Part shown: in pieces, positions 35,004-43,843 of the stretch | How positions within the stretch are numbered: the stretch's first letter is position 1 | Layout of the letters: the number at the start of each line of letters is the position of its first letter | From: Verrucomicrobiota bacterium | GTDB lineage: Bacteria > Verrucomicrobiota > Verrucomicrobiia > Limisphaerales > UBA11358 | Direction: 5' to 3' | Length of the DNA: 64,000 nucleotides | Assembly (NCBI GenBank): GCA_028872915.1 | Contig: JAGWNY010000002.1 | Location: forward strand, 51,626 to 115,625 | The notes under the pieces: generated by a model | Database searches by the model: none | The model's input: only the letters and a program-made list of their open reading frames with translations | Told to the model about the DNA's origin: nothing | Program-made: the position numbers and the translations under genes

Positions 35004-36350
35004 TCACTCGCGGCTGATCCCTAATTTTTCCATCAACTCATATAATGTCGGCCTGCTGATGCCCAGTTCGGCCGCTGCGGCGGCAATCTTGCCTGAATGG
35101 CGCTGCAAAGCGTTTTGCACCATGTCGCGCTCCACGGCCTCGCGCGCATCCTTGAGCGATACCGGCTTGGTTGGCGCCGAATGGGTTGGAAGTTCGAGGT
35201 CCTGAACAGTCAGGCGTTTGCCATTGGCCATGATAACGGCGCGGCGCACACGATTTTCAAGTTCCCGCACGTTTCCCGGCCATGAATAATCCATCAATGC
35301 GCGAAGCGCTTCGCGGTCGAACGTCAGCCCCGACTTGGCCGTTGCGTAACGCTTGAGAAAGGACTGCGCCAAAAAATGAATATCGCCTTCCCGTTCGCGG
35401 AGCGGCGGCATTTTCAATTGCACCACCGCCAGCCGGTAAAACAAGTCTTCTCTGAACTTCCCCGCTCCCATGCTCTTTTTGAGGTCCGCATTCGTCGCGG
35501 CAATAATTCGCGCGTCAATCCGGATTTGTTCCCGCCCCCCGACCCTTTCAATCACTTGTTCTTGAAGAAATCGCAGCAGCTTGACTTGTAACGGCAATGG
35601 AACTTCGCCAATTTCATCCAGAAATAACGTCCCCCCATTGGCCATCTCAATCCTGCCCTGGCGGCGGGCGTGCGCTCCGGTAAATGCGCCTTTTTCATGC
35701 CCGAACAATTCACTTTCAAGCAGCGTTTCAGGAATGGCGCTGCAATTGATGGCCGCGAAAGGCCCGTCTGTGCGCCCGCTCTGCTGATGAATCGCGCGGG
35801 CGGCCATTTCCTTGCCCGTCCCGCTCTCGCCCAGAATCAGCACCGGCGCGTCCGCGGTGGCCACCTTGCGGATGGCGTTAAACACGCCTTGCATCGCCGG
35901 GCTTACCCCCAGCATTCCTTCAAAAGTGTTTTCCTGGAGCAACTGTTGCATCTTCCGATGCTCCCGCTCCAACTGGGCAATGTGGAAGCAGCGCTTTAAA
36001 ATAAATTTGAGTTCCCCCACGTCCACCGGCTTGGAAAGAAAATCGCAAGCACCCGCGCCAATGGCCTGCAGCGCGGTTTCCTTTTCTCCCTGTCCGGTGA
36101 TAACCACAATTTTCGCCTGTCGGTCAAGGCCCAGCATTTCCGCCAGGCTCGCCAGGCCTTCCGCCGGATTGGCCGGCTGCGGTGGCAAGCCCAAATCCAA
36201 CAAGACCACCAGCGGCCTCGCCGACCGAAACGCTTCAACCGCCCCGGCCCGATCCCCGGCCATCAAAACATCGTAATCCGCGGCCAGCGCCCATTTCATC
36301 TGGGTGCGGATTTCCTCGTCATCATCCACGATTAGCAGTTTGTGATTCAT
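35004..36350 (-). CDS. prsR: PrsR: sigma-54-dependent response regulator of the exosortase/PEP-CTERM system
   Basis: A 448-residue NtrC-type activator. The receiver domain (1-120) has the phospho-acceptor Asp52 in VVLLDLGLP and K107 in LSKPVD. The AAA+ domain has Walker A GESGTGKE at 174-181, the sigma-54-contacting loop EKGAFTGAHARR, and Walker B GGTLFLDEIGE. The C-terminal Fis-type helix-turn-helix lies around 410-445 (HSGKIAAAAAELGISRPTLYELMEKLGI). ATG at 36350 gives MNHKLLIVDDDEE; the frame extends to 36413 but overlaps prsK. prsK ends 29 bp inside this gene, so the pair is one transcript. It should activate the two sigma-54 promoters at 23643 and 33035. Confidence 0.92.
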   Translation of the reverse strand: MNHKLLIVDDDEEIRTQMKWALAADYDVLMAGDRAGAVEAFRSARPLVVLLDLGLPPQPANPAEGLASLAEMLGLDRQAKIVVITGQGEKETALQAIGAGACDFLSKPVDVGELKFILKRCFHIAQLEREHRKMQQLLQENTFEGMLGVSPAMQGVFNAIRKVATADAPVLILGESGTGKEMAARAIHQQSGRTDGPFAAINCSAIPETLLESELFGHEKGAFTGAHARRQGRIEMANGGTLFLDEIGEVPLPLQVKLLRFLQEQVIERVGGREQIRIDARIIAATNADLKKSMGAGKFREDLFYRLAVVQLKMPPLREREGDIHFLAQSFLKRYATAKSGLTFDREALRALMDYSWPGNVRELENRVRRAVIMANGKRLTVQDLELPTHSAPTKPVSLKDAREAVERDMVQNALQRHSGKIAAAAAELGISRPTLYELMEKLGISRE

Positions 36351-38460
36351 TGATTCGGGTTTGGAATGGCAAAAGAATCCTGAAGATTGTGCCTTTGCCT
36401 GACTCGGTTTCAACCTGCATTTTGCCTTGATGCGCTTCGACGATCATTTTGCTTTGAAACAGGCCGATGCCAAGCCCGTTTTTTTTCGTCGTTTGAAACG
36501 GACGGAACAGCGAGCGTTTCACGAATTCCGGGTCCATGCCGGTGCCATTATCGGACACGCTCAAAATCACCCAGCCCTCGTTCTGGCGGGTTTCTATGCG
36601 GACTTCTCCGTCCGCCGATACCGCTTCCCTGGCGTTTAGCGCCAAATTCGTCACCACCTTGAGCATTTGCTCCGGGTCGAGTAACAGCTTGGGGAGCGCG
36701 CCCGAATGGACGACCAAACGCGCTCCCGTCGCCCCTTGCCAGTCTGCCAGAGCCTTGCTGACGATCTCGTTTAGGTCGCATTCCACCACATGGATCTCCA
36801 ACTCGTGCCGAAGCTGCCCCAGCCGGCCAATGAGTTGATTCATGTGTTCCGCGCTTTTCCCTATGGCCCTCAACGCGTCCTCCCGGAACGCCGGGTTGTC
36901 GAAGTGCGTCGGCAGGTTCTTCAACATCAAATTCAGCGTGGAAGCGGTGTTTTTCAGGTCATGAACAAAAAATGCGGACATGGTTTGAAAAGCCTCCAGT
37001 TCCCTTGTCTGCAAAAGCTTTTCGGAAAGCTGAATGTTCAAGACCCACGCCGCCATTCCATCGGCAATGCACTTGATCAATTCAAAATCCTCCCAGGAAA
37101 AAGCCGTTCCATTCACCCGGTCCCCCACCACCATCACGCCAAAAAGTCTTCCTCCGCCGAGCATCGGCGCCGCAATCCGGTTCCCACCCTTGCGAAACTC
37201 GTCTGGATGGCATTTTTTTAGTGTCGCCGCCCACGGCTCCGTCGAAGTGTCCAAATCCACCGGCTCCGCATGGCCCTTCAAGGCCCCGATCACCTCCGAT
37301 GATTCCTTACTCGAAGGAGATAGCTCCGCCGCCTTGCTCTCGGAGAGGGACGTGGAAGCGGCAAAATTCAAATTCCCGTTTCTTTCATCCACCAGCCACA
37401 CCGTTGCTGAAAGGACCTGGAAGATGTCGCTCACCAGTTTCACGGCCGCCTCGCACAATTCCTTCTGTGTGACCGAGGCAGCCGTTTCTTCCGTAAACCG
37501 TCTCCATACGGCCCGGTAATCATACGTCGGCCTTTGGAAGTGACGGCTGAAAAAGCGGCGGGCGTAAAGTCTTGCGCGGTCGGAAAGCAATGTCAGCGTC
37601 GTCAGGATGAGAACGATCAACAACACGAAGGCTTTTAATGTAAATGCCGCGTCGCCGCCCAAAAACGCCACCACCTTCGCAAACACACCCACCATGAGCA
37701 GATAAAACCCGGTTAAAATCAGCGTCAGGGAATGGTGAAAGGCCGTCTGTGGCGGATAAATGTCCGTGTCGAAACATCCGGGCCGAAATAACGCCCGAAG
37801 CATCAACATCCCTCCCAACAAAAGCGCAATGTTGCCGGCGCCTTCCAGCGAAAGGTTCACCGAATTGTGAAACAGCAGCGTCTGGCTGCTGGTATAGGTT
37901 CTCACCACAAAGATGACGCCCATCCCCAATACCATGAATTTGATCCGCCAGCGCATCGTCCCCGTCGCCGCGATATACGTCCGTTCCAAATTCATCAAGG
38001 CGATGACCGCAGCCAGCAGAAGCATCAGGTTTAAAGCGGCGCCGGCCCAACCCAGCGTAAACAGCCGGCCCGCCGATGCCGCCTGTGCCTGCGATACAAT
38101 CAGCGAATTCCGGAACAAAAATGCCAGGCCCACCGGCGCTGCAAACGCTGCAATCAGCGCCGCGCGCCATCGTGATAAAAATTCGACATGGTTCCCGCGC
38201 GAATAACTTAAACTGAAAAGCACCCATATTCCGGGCAAAAGGGACATCACCTGCAACCGCCAGCGTTGCCAATGCATCATTTCCGCCGGAGAATCCGCCC
38301 CCACCGTCAACGCATGGAGCACGCTTTCAGCCGCCATCAACGTCATCGCCGAAATAAACGCCCAATGGGCCACCGTCCGCCGCTTTTGCCATGCCGCGGC
38401 TGCCGCCAGAACGCCGCACATCACCGCGGACAGCCCCGCCAGAATTTCGGTATCGTTCAT
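36322..38460 (-). CDS. prsK: PrsK: membrane sensor histidine kinase of the exosortase/PEP-CTERM system
   Basis: A 712-residue kinase partner of PrsR. The N-terminal 300 residues contain about eight membrane helices (ILAGLSAVMCGVLAAAAAW; VMSLLPGIWVLFSLSY; ALIAAFAAPVGLAFLF; LNLMLLLAAVIALMNL and others). A GAF-like domain follows around residues 390-500. The histidine-kinase core has the H-box FFVHDLKNTASTLNLMLKN, the N-box NLALNAREAV, and G-boxes DNGTGMDPEFV and GLGIGLFQSK. ATG at 38460 gives MNDTEILAGL; the frame continues upstream without membrane character. It precedes and overlaps prsR by 29 bp. The signal it senses is unknown. Confidence 0.92.
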   Translation of the reverse strand: MNDTEILAGLSAVMCGVLAAAAAWQKRRTVAHWAFISAMTLMAAESVLHALTVGADSPAEMMHWQRWRLQVMSLLPGIWVLFSLSYSRGNHVEFLSRWRAALIAAFAAPVGLAFLFRNSLIVSQAQAASAGRLFTLGWAGAALNLMLLLAAVIALMNLERTYIAATGTMRWRIKFMVLGMGVIFVVRTYTSSQTLLFHNSVNLSLEGAGNIALLLGGMLMLRALFRPGCFDTDIYPPQTAFHHSLTLILTGFYLLMVGVFAKVVAFLGGDAAFTLKAFVLLIVLILTTLTLLSDRARLYARRFFSRHFQRPTYDYRAVWRRFTEETAASVTQKELCEAAVKLVSDIFQVLSATVWLVDERNGNLNFAASTSLSESKAAELSPSSKESSEVIGALKGHAEPVDLDTSTEPWAATLKKCHPDEFRKGGNRIAAPMLGGGRLFGVMVVGDRVNGTAFSWEDFELIKCIADGMAAWVLNIQLSEKLLQTRELEAFQTMSAFFVHDLKNTASTLNLMLKNLPTHFDNPAFREDALRAIGKSAEHMNQLIGRLGQLRHELEIHVVECDLNEIVSKALADWQGATGARLVVHSGALPKLLLDPEQMLKVVTNLALNAREAVSADGEVRIETRQNEGWVILSVSDNGTGMDPEFVKRSLFRPFQTTKKNGLGIGLFQSKMIVEAHQGKMQVETESGKGTIFRILLPFQTRINESQTANRG

Positions 38461-38599
38461 TGTTGACTTGAATGCGGAATCTGAATCAATCCGTATCATC
38501 CCACAGCCACTGGACGATTGCAGCAAGGAAAACAAACCCGTCCCCTCCACGTTTTTAGAAACGCCGCTCCAGCCCGCAATTTCCCGAAACATCAATCAA

Positions 38600-39610
38600 T
38601 CAACCGTCTGGCGCAGCCGTGCTGTTGCGTTGGACAATCTCCGCGGAAAGTCTTGGGGAACCGCCCGGTTCGCCATGAATCAGCTTCACCATCAATTCCA
38701 TGGCCGCAATTCCCAGCCGCAATTTCGGCTGCCGGACCGTCGTCAAGGGAACTCGAAAATGTTCCGCCATCAGAATGTTTCCAAACCCCGCCACCGACAT
38801 GTTCTCGGGAATTTTGATCCCCTGCGTCATCAACGTTTCCGCACAGCCCACGGCCACCAGATCGTTGACGGCTTCGACGGCTGTGGCGTCGCAGCCCTCA
38901 TTGACCATCTGTAACGCCGCCTTTCTGCCGTCCTCAATCGTCCCTCCCGCCTGGAACACCAATTCGTCATCCACTTCCAGGCCCGCCTCCCGTAGCGCGC
39001 GCCGGTAGCCCTCAAACCGGGCATGAGCCCATGGCGCAACTGCGGGTCCCGTCAAATAGGCAATCCGCTTGTGCCCCAGCTCCAGCAGATGGCGCGTCAG
39101 GTTGTAAGACGCGGCCAATTCATCAATTTCCACGCCTGCAAACGATCGGCAGAAAGGCGCCGGCGGTCCCAGCAACACGGTGGGCGTTTTGCGGGCCATC
39201 AGCTCCTGGTAAATTCTCGCCTCGGCCTCAAACCGATAAACCGGCGAAATGAAAAGGCCGTCCACCCGCCGCGAGAGCAGCCGCCGAATGCCGCTTTCCT
39301 CCCGCGCCGGAAGATTGTTTGTTTGCGTCAGCAAAATGTCATAGCCCAGGTCGTATGCGCGGTCTTCAATCGCATGAACCACTCGGGCAAAAATCGGACT
39401 GGTTATGGACGGCACCACTACCCCAAACAACTTGGTCTTGCGCGTGCGCAGGCCTTGGGCGCTGGAATCGGGCACATAGCCCATTCGTTCGGCCAGGGAT
39501 TTGATGCGCAGCCGCGTCGCGGCGGAGACATCCGGAGCGTCGCGCAACGCCTTGGAAACGGTCATCACCGATACCCGGGCGTTGAGCGCGATGTCTTTGA
39601 GCCGGACCAT
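38600..39610 (-). CDS. LacI-family transcriptional regulator
   Basis: A 336-residue repressor. The N-terminal helix-turn-helix (about 3-25: RLKDIALNARVSVMTVSKALRD) and hinge (YVPDSSAQGLRTRKT) are typical. The periplasmic-binding-protein-like ligand domain spans about 60-330, with GVVVPSITSPIFARVVHAIE, GLFISPV, HLLELGHKRIAYLTGP and a C-terminal MSVAGFGNILMAEHFRVPLTTVRQP. It is the last gene of a tightly packed - strand cluster (nadK stop is one base before its start). The ligand and target operator cannot be told from the sequence; sugar-responsive control of the nearby polysaccharide genes is possible but unproven. Confidence 0.9.
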   Translation of the reverse strand: MVRLKDIALNARVSVMTVSKALRDAPDVSAATRLRIKSLAERMGYVPDSSAQGLRTRKTKLFGVVVPSITSPIFARVVHAIEDRAYDLGYDILLTQTNNLPAREESGIRRLLSRRVDGLFISPVYRFEAEARIYQELMARKTPTVLLGPPAPFCRSFAGVEIDELAASYNLTRHLLELGHKRIAYLTGPAVAPWAHARFEGYRRALREAGLEVDDELVFQAGGTIEDGRKAALQMVNEGCDATAVEAVNDLVAVGCAETLMTQGIKIPENMSVAGFGNILMAEHFRVPLTTVRQPKLRLGIAAMELMVKLIHGEPGGSPRLSAEIVQRNSTAAPDG

Positions 39611-39611
39611 T

Positions 39612-40451
39612 TCAAACGTAGGCGCCCCGCCAATGCAATTTCCGGCGCAACGCTTCCAGAAACGAGCTGTCCGCCAGATGCACCAGCCGGATCGTGTGGC
39701 GGCTGCGCCGGATGCTCACTTCGTCGTTCAGATCCATCTCCGCCACGATCTGTCCATCCACGCTCAAGAGCGTCGAGGGCAGGGGACTGCGCGCCCTGAC
39801 GCGGATCGTGGATGACAGCGGCAGGATGATCGAGCGGTTTGAAAGCGCGTGCGGGCAGATCGGAGTCAGCGCAAACACGTCGGCTGCCGGCGAAACGATG
39901 GCGCCGCCCGCCGCCAGCGAGTAGGCCGTCGAACCCGTCGGCGAACTGACAATCAAACCGTCGCAGCGATACGTGGTTACCAATTCCCGGTCCACCGTCA
40001 CGTCCAACTCAATCATCCGTGAAACCGCGCCGCGGCTCACCACGATATCGTTGAGCGCCGTCTTGCGGATCATTTTGCCGTTGCAGCGGCCGCCCGCTTC
40101 AATCAGCACGCGTGATTCGAATTTAAATTCCCCATTCCAAACCCTTTTCAGCGCTTCGGGCAGTTCGCTGGAGGGAACCGCCGTGAGAAATCCCAACCCC
40201 CCGATGTTCACTCCCAGCAGAGGCGTCCGCGAACCGGCCACGTCGCGCGCGGCTCGGAGCATGGTGCCGTCGCCCCCAAAAACCACCACCAAATCCGCTT
40301 TTCGGGCAATCGCGCCGATGTCTCCCGCCGTTATGGGCGTGCGCCCGGCCCGCCGGACCAGATCAGCGGCCTTTCGAATGAGGCCCGCCGAAGCCGCCTT
40401 CTCCGTGTTGCCCACCAAACCAACCGTTCCTATTTCAATTTGCTTTTTCAA
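39612..40451 (-). CDS. nadK: NAD kinase
   Basis: A 279-residue cytoplasmic kinase that phosphorylates NAD to NADP using ATP. The diagnostic VVFGGDGTMLRAARDV (GGDGT motif) is near residues 55-70, then LLGVNIGGLGFLT, the TALNDIVVSRG segment, and DGLIVSSPTGSTAYSLAAGG near 165-185, all expected for the family. The length is normal. It overlaps tlyA by 17 bp at its 5' end and precedes the LacI-type gene by one base, so pilT-tlyA-nadK-lacI are probably co-transcribed. Confidence 0.95.
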   Translation of the reverse strand: MKKQIEIGTVGLVGNTEKAASAGLIRKAADLVRRAGRTPITAGDIGAIARKADLVVVFGGDGTMLRAARDVAGSRTPLLGVNIGGLGFLTAVPSSELPEALKRVWNGEFKFESRVLIEAGGRCNGKMIRKTALNDIVVSRGAVSRMIELDVTVDRELVTTYRCDGLIVSSPTGSTAYSLAAGGAIVSPAADVFALTPICPHALSNRSIILPLSSTIRVRARSPLPSTLLSVDGQIVAEMDLNDEVSIRRSRHTIRLVHLADSSFLEALRRKLHWRGAYV

Positions 40452-41250
40452 TCAGCGCCAGAAATTCCTTGTTGCCTGCCGGTCCTGACAACGGCGATTC
40501 AACCACATCCCGCCAGCAAAGGCCAGCCTGCGCCGAAATGAATTCCCGCAGTTCCCGCAGCACGCGTTCATGCACCTTCGAGTCCCGTATCACGCCCCGC
40601 CCTTTGTCTGCCTCCGCCTTCCCGGCCTCAAATTGCGGTTTGATGAGCGCGATGATCCGCCCTCCCGGCTTCGTCAATAACGTCGCAGCCGGAAGAATTT
40701 TTCGCAGCGAAATGAACGAACAATCAATCACCGCCAGGTCGAACAGTCCCGGAAATTGCTCCGCCTTCAGAAAACGCGCGTTCGTTTTTTCCATGACGAC
40801 CACCCGCGGGTCCGTGCGAAGTTTCCATGCCAGTTGTCCGCGGCCCACGTCCACCGCAAACACCTTCGCCGCCCCCGCCTGCAACAGGCAATCCGTGAAT
40901 CCGCCCGTGGACGCTCCCAAATCAATCGCCACGGCTCCTGCAACCTTTATTCCAAACTTGCCAATGGCATGTTCCAGTTTCAGGCCGCCGCGGCTGGCGT
41001 ATCTTTCGCCCGCCTCCAGCGCGATCATATCCCCGGCCCGGACCCGGTCACTGGCCTTTCCAGCCCGCCGTCCGTTTACCCTGACCTGTCCGGCCAGAAT
41101 GGCGCGCCTGGCTTTTTCACGGCTCTCACACAGGCCGCGTTCCATCAACGCCTGATCCAGACGGGCGGCATCTTTGCGCCTTAAACCTTCACGCACAATC
41201 CATGCATTCGGGACGGCGCCTTCTTTCAGGTCCGCTTTCACGCGCCTCAA
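40435..41250 (-). CDS. tlyA: TlyA-family rRNA methyltransferase (S4 domain plus FtsJ-like domain)
   Basis: A 271-residue protein with an N-terminal S4 RNA-binding domain (about 27-85: ARLDQALMERGLCESREKARRAILAGQVRVNG) and an FtsJ/TlyA methyltransferase domain. SAM motif I is AVAIDLGASTGGFTDCLLQAGA; IKPQFEAGKAEADKGRGVI is characteristic of TlyA. It probably 2'-O-methylates 16S/23S rRNA. TTG at 41250 overlaps the pilT stop (TTGA), a coupling pattern repeated in this window; a GTG at 41196 would give a shorter protein starting closer to the S4 domain. It overlaps nadK by 17 bp. Confidence 0.92.
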   Translation of the reverse strand: MRRVKADLKEGAVPNAWIVREGLRRKDAARLDQALMERGLCESREKARRAILAGQVRVNGRRAGKASDRVRAGDMIALEAGERYASRGGLKLEHAIGKFGIKVAGAVAIDLGASTGGFTDCLLQAGAAKVFAVDVGRGQLAWKLRTDPRVVVMEKTNARFLKAEQFPGLFDLAVIDCSFISLRKILPAATLLTKPGGRIIALIKPQFEAGKAEADKGRGVIRDSKVHERVLRELREFISAQAGLCWRDVVESPLSGPAGNKEFLALIEKAN

Positions 41251-42335
41251 CCGATGATCCGGCGTCCTTCGTCGAGAAAAATCCCCTTGAAATTCATCTC
41301 CAGCGCCTGCGGGTTCGTCGCCTTGGCGAGAGCCTCTTTTTGTTCGACCTTGCCCGCCTTGACCAGATTGAACAGGGCTTGATTGAAGCTGAGCATTCCG
41401 TCATCAGTGCTGGTTTCAATGGCTGCGGACAATTTATCCAGCCGGTTCTCCTCGATTAATTTTTTCACGAGCGGACTGTTGAGCATGATTTCGAGCGCCG
41501 GCGTCAGTTTGCCCTGCACCGTGCCCACCATGCGCTGGCAGATGACCCCCCGCAGGCAGCCGGCAAGCTGGCGCCGGATTTGTTCGCGTTCCTCGGCCTG
41601 AAAAAAGTCCAGAATACGGATCACGGACAAGGCGGCCGTCGTTGTGTGGAGGGTCGAAAGAACCAAGTGCCCCGTGTCAGCGGCGCTCATGGCGGCTGAA
41701 AAACTGATGTTGTCGCGCATCTCGCCAATCATGATGATGTCCGGGTCCTGCCGCAAAACGTGCTTGAGCGCGTGATGATACGTCAGCGTGTCCAAGCCGA
41801 TCTCACGCTGTTCAATGACCGATTGATTATCTTCAAAGGCGTACTCGACCGGGTCTTCGAGCGTGATGATGTGCTTTTTGAAATTGCTGTTGATGTGCTC
41901 GATCATGGCCGCCAGGGTCGTGGATTTGCCTGACCCCGTGGAACCGGCCACCAGGACAATGCCGCGCGGCGATTCGGCGATTTTTTTGATTTGCGGCAGC
42001 AGGCCCAGTTCGTCAAAGCCCGGCACCATGGTTTTGACATAACGCATGGCCAGGCACCACTGGTTGCGTTGCTGGAAAAGATTGGTCCGGAACCTTCCGA
42101 TCCCCGACACGAAGTAGGAAAAATCAATTTCCCGCTCGTCATCGAGCCGTTTCTTCAAATGCGCGGGCGTGATGGCTTCCACGATTTTGTTCATCCAATC
42201 CACCGTGGGAAACGGCGAGTCCACCGCGATCAATTCGCGGTTGATGCGGAAGATGACCGGCGCGGCGATCTTCAAATGCACGTCCGATGCCCCGCCTTCG
42301 ACAGCCGTCTTCAGAATGCGATGAAACATTTCCAT
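41247..42335 (-). CDS. pilT: PilT/PilU-type twitching-motility ATPase
   Basis: A 362-residue hexameric ATPase that powers type IV pilus retraction. Walker A is at 131-139 (GSTGSGKST), Walker B in DPDIIMIGEMRD near 197-208, a His box GHLVLSTLHTT follows, and the second half carries ALEIMLNSPLVKKLIEE in place of the classical AIRNLIRE region, so it could be a PilU-like paralogue. The N-terminal PAS-like domain starts GGASDVHLKIAAPVIFR. A prepilin peptidase gene is present 8 kb away. The first codon is ATG at 42335 with no other pilus gene adjacent. Confidence 0.92.
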   Translation of the reverse strand: MEMFHRILKTAVEGGASDVHLKIAAPVIFRINRELIAVDSPFPTVDWMNKIVEAITPAHLKKRLDDEREIDFSYFVSGIGRFRTNLFQQRNQWCLAMRYVKTMVPGFDELGLLPQIKKIAESPRGIVLVAGSTGSGKSTTLAAMIEHINSNFKKHIITLEDPVEYAFEDNQSVIEQREIGLDTLTYHHALKHVLRQDPDIIMIGEMRDNISFSAAMSAADTGHLVLSTLHTTTAALSVIRILDFFQAEEREQIRRQLAGCLRGVICQRMVGTVQGKLTPALEIMLNSPLVKKLIEENRLDKLSAAIETSTDDGMLSFNQALFNLVKAGKVEQKEALAKATNPQALEMNFKGIFLDEGRRIIG

Positions 42336-42407
42336 ACGCCGACAATATCAAACCCGCCCCGAAAGTCAGCCCGAAACAAACCCCCGCCGTTAGAAGCCGT
42401 CAAACCT

Positions 42408-42431
42408 CCCTCTCCCCCGTGGGGGAGAGGG
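42408..42431. repeat. Palindromic intergenic repeat (REP-like)
   Basis: A perfect 11-bp arm CCCTCTCCCCC is followed by GT and its complement GGGGGAGAGGG, then TTGGGTGAGGG. This resembles dispersed GC-rich palindromes found between genes of many bacteria. No transposase is near. Copy number cannot be judged from this window. Confidence 0.7.
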
Positions 42432-42488
42432 TTGGGTGAGGGCCAAATCCCTGTTTCATTTGTGTTAATCCGTGGCTAAAATTGTTTC

Positions 42489-42509
42489 TTCTTTGTGCCT
42501 CCGTGGTTA
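42489..42509 (+). repeat. Dispersed repeat copy 3 (CCGTGGTTA family)
   Basis: TTCTTTGTGCCTCCGTGGTT is similar to the repeats at 18074 and 18964 (common pattern TGCCTCYGTGGT). It lies upstream of the ATP synthase operon, about 25 bp after another repeat-like word (GTTAATCCGTGGCTAA). Confidence 0.5.
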
Positions 42510-42652
42510 TTCATTCGCCGTTGAAATCCCGCCCCGCCCGTATTTTGTTGAAAAATTTGCTTGTGAAATTTTTCACGATAAGACATGCTGCGCCCCCTTT
42601 GAAAAGCACGTAATGAGCGATGACGCCATTCGTGTCGCCTGGAAATGATTAA

Positions 42653-43561
42653 GTGAAACCGTTCCAAAAGTTCATATTTGCCTGCGTTTTTGCCGCCGCG
42701 ATGGCTGCGGCCTTCGGCGCACGCGCAGCCACCGGCGCGGAGAACCTGCCGCCGCAGGCGCCGTCGGTGCTCTTTACGGTTCTGGGCCTGCCCGTCACCA
42801 ATTCCATGATCTGCACCTGGATTGTCGCGGCCATCATTTTGGTCGTGGTCCGGGCCACGACGCCCAAAAACATCAAGGAAATTCCCTCAGGGATGCAGAA
42901 TGTCATGGAGGCGCTTGTGGAAGGCTGGGAAGGATTGATGGGCGACATTCTGGACAAGCGGGTCACGCGCTGGGTGTTTCCCTTTGCCGCGACGTTCTTC
43001 ATTTTCATCCTCATGTCGAATTTCGTGGACGTGATTCCCGGCGTAGGCAGCATTGGTTTTGGAACGCCTGTCAAGAGCAGTTGGCTGCCTTTTTCCATCG
43101 AGGGCGTCCAACGTCCGTTTTTCCGGCCGCCGACCACCGACGCCAACCTGACGGTGGCGATGGCGGCCATTTTCCTGGTCATGAGCCTTTATTGGGCGGT
43201 GCGTTACAATGGTTTTTGGGGACTCATCAAACACATTTTTGGCGTCAAGGTGGAAATGAGCAAGTGGTTGTTTCCGCTGTTGCTGGTCATGTTTCTGTTC
43301 ATCGGCCTGCTGGATATGATTTCCATTCTGTTTGCCCGGCCGGTGGCGCTGGCCATGCGTCTTTATGGCAACATTTTTGCCGGCTCAACCATCCTGGACA
43401 TGACGCTCCACGTCAAATCGTGGCTGGTTTCCATTCTGCTTTCATTCGTGGCCTATGGTTATGACGTCTTTGAGTGCCTGGTGCAGGCGTTTGTATTTGC
43501 CATTCTGGTCGTGGCGTTTGTCGGCACCCTTTGCACCAGTTCGGAAGAACACGCGCATTGA
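42653..43561 (+). CDS. atpB: F1Fo ATP synthase subunit a
   Basis: A 302-residue polytopic inner-membrane subunit. The essential Arg is in the helix-4/5 region LAMRLYGNIFAGSTIL (MRLYGN) near residue 238; QAFVFAILVVAFVGT near the C-terminus is the last helix. Proton or sodium half-channels form here against the c-ring. GTG start at 42653. The N-terminal 50 residues are a signal-like leader (FIFACVFAAAMAAAFGARA), longer than in E. coli. It begins the operon atpB-E-F-H-A-(ORF6N)-G-D-C; no atpI precedes it. Confidence 0.95.
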   Translation: MKPFQKFIFACVFAAAMAAAFGARAATGAENLPPQAPSVLFTVLGLPVTNSMICTWIVAAIILVVVRATTPKNIKEIPSGMQNVMEALVEGWEGLMGDILDKRVTRWVFPFAATFFIFILMSNFVDVIPGVGSIGFGTPVKSSWLPFSIEGVQRPFFRPPTTDANLTVAMAAIFLVMSLYWAVRYNGFWGLIKHIFGVKVEMSKWLFPLLLVMFLFIGLLDMISILFARPVALAMRLYGNIFAGSTILDMTLHVKSWLVSILLSFVAYGYDVFECLVQAFVFAILVVAFVGTLCTSSEEHAH

Positions 43562-43627
43562 TCATTTTTAGATTTGCCCGGCAGCGGATGCCGGAGCGAT
43601 AACCAAAACCAATAGAAAGACAACTAT

Positions 43628-43843
43628 ATGATGCTCGCAACTATGACAGGTAACGTTCACATCGGCCTTGCCTTTGCCGGCGCGTCCATCGGCGATGGCA
43701 TTGCGACCGTTGGCCTGCTGATTGCCCTGGCCCGAAATCCCGGCATGTCCGGCAGGCTCCTCACTTGGTTTTTCGTCGGCATTGGCTTGATCGAAGCCTG
43801 GGCGGTGATCGGATGGCTCGTCGTTAGCAAAACCGGCCTATGA
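43628..43843 (+). CDS. atpE: F1Fo ATP synthase subunit c
   Basis: A 71-residue two-helix proteolipid of the rotor ring. Helix 1 is GLAFAGASIGDGIATVGLLI, the polar loop is ARNPG (R36-N37-P38; the usual form is RQP) and helix 2 is LLTWFFVGIGLIEAWAVIG with ion-binding Glu56. Asp23 in SIGDG is exactly 33 residues before Glu56, the same spacing as Gln32-Glu65 in the Ilyobacter c subunit, so it should face the ion site. The c-ring would then be of the two-carboxylate type. The Ser/Thr next to the Glu in classical sodium rings is replaced by Ala. Overlaps atpF by four bases. Confidence 0.95.
   Translation: MMLATMTGNVHIGLAFAGASIGDGIATVGLLIALARNPGMSGRLLTWFFVGIGLIEAWAVIGWLVVSKTGL

Larger units (their letters stand above)
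42336..42652 (+). other. 317-bp divergent intergenic region between pilT and atpB
   Basis: It contains the 24-bp palindrome at 42408, a stretch with words GTGTTAATCCGTGGCTAAA and TTTGTGCCTCCGTGG (dispersed-repeat type), AT-rich DNA around 42540-42590, and an 11-codon open frame at 42613-42648 that I do not call. I see no clear sigma-70 promoter for atpB. Confidence 0.5.

Noticed and set aside
42613..42648. An 11-codon frame (MSDDAIRVAWK) just before atpB
   Set aside because: Too short, without a ribosome binding site or leader-peptide features such as codon runs and alternative hairpins.
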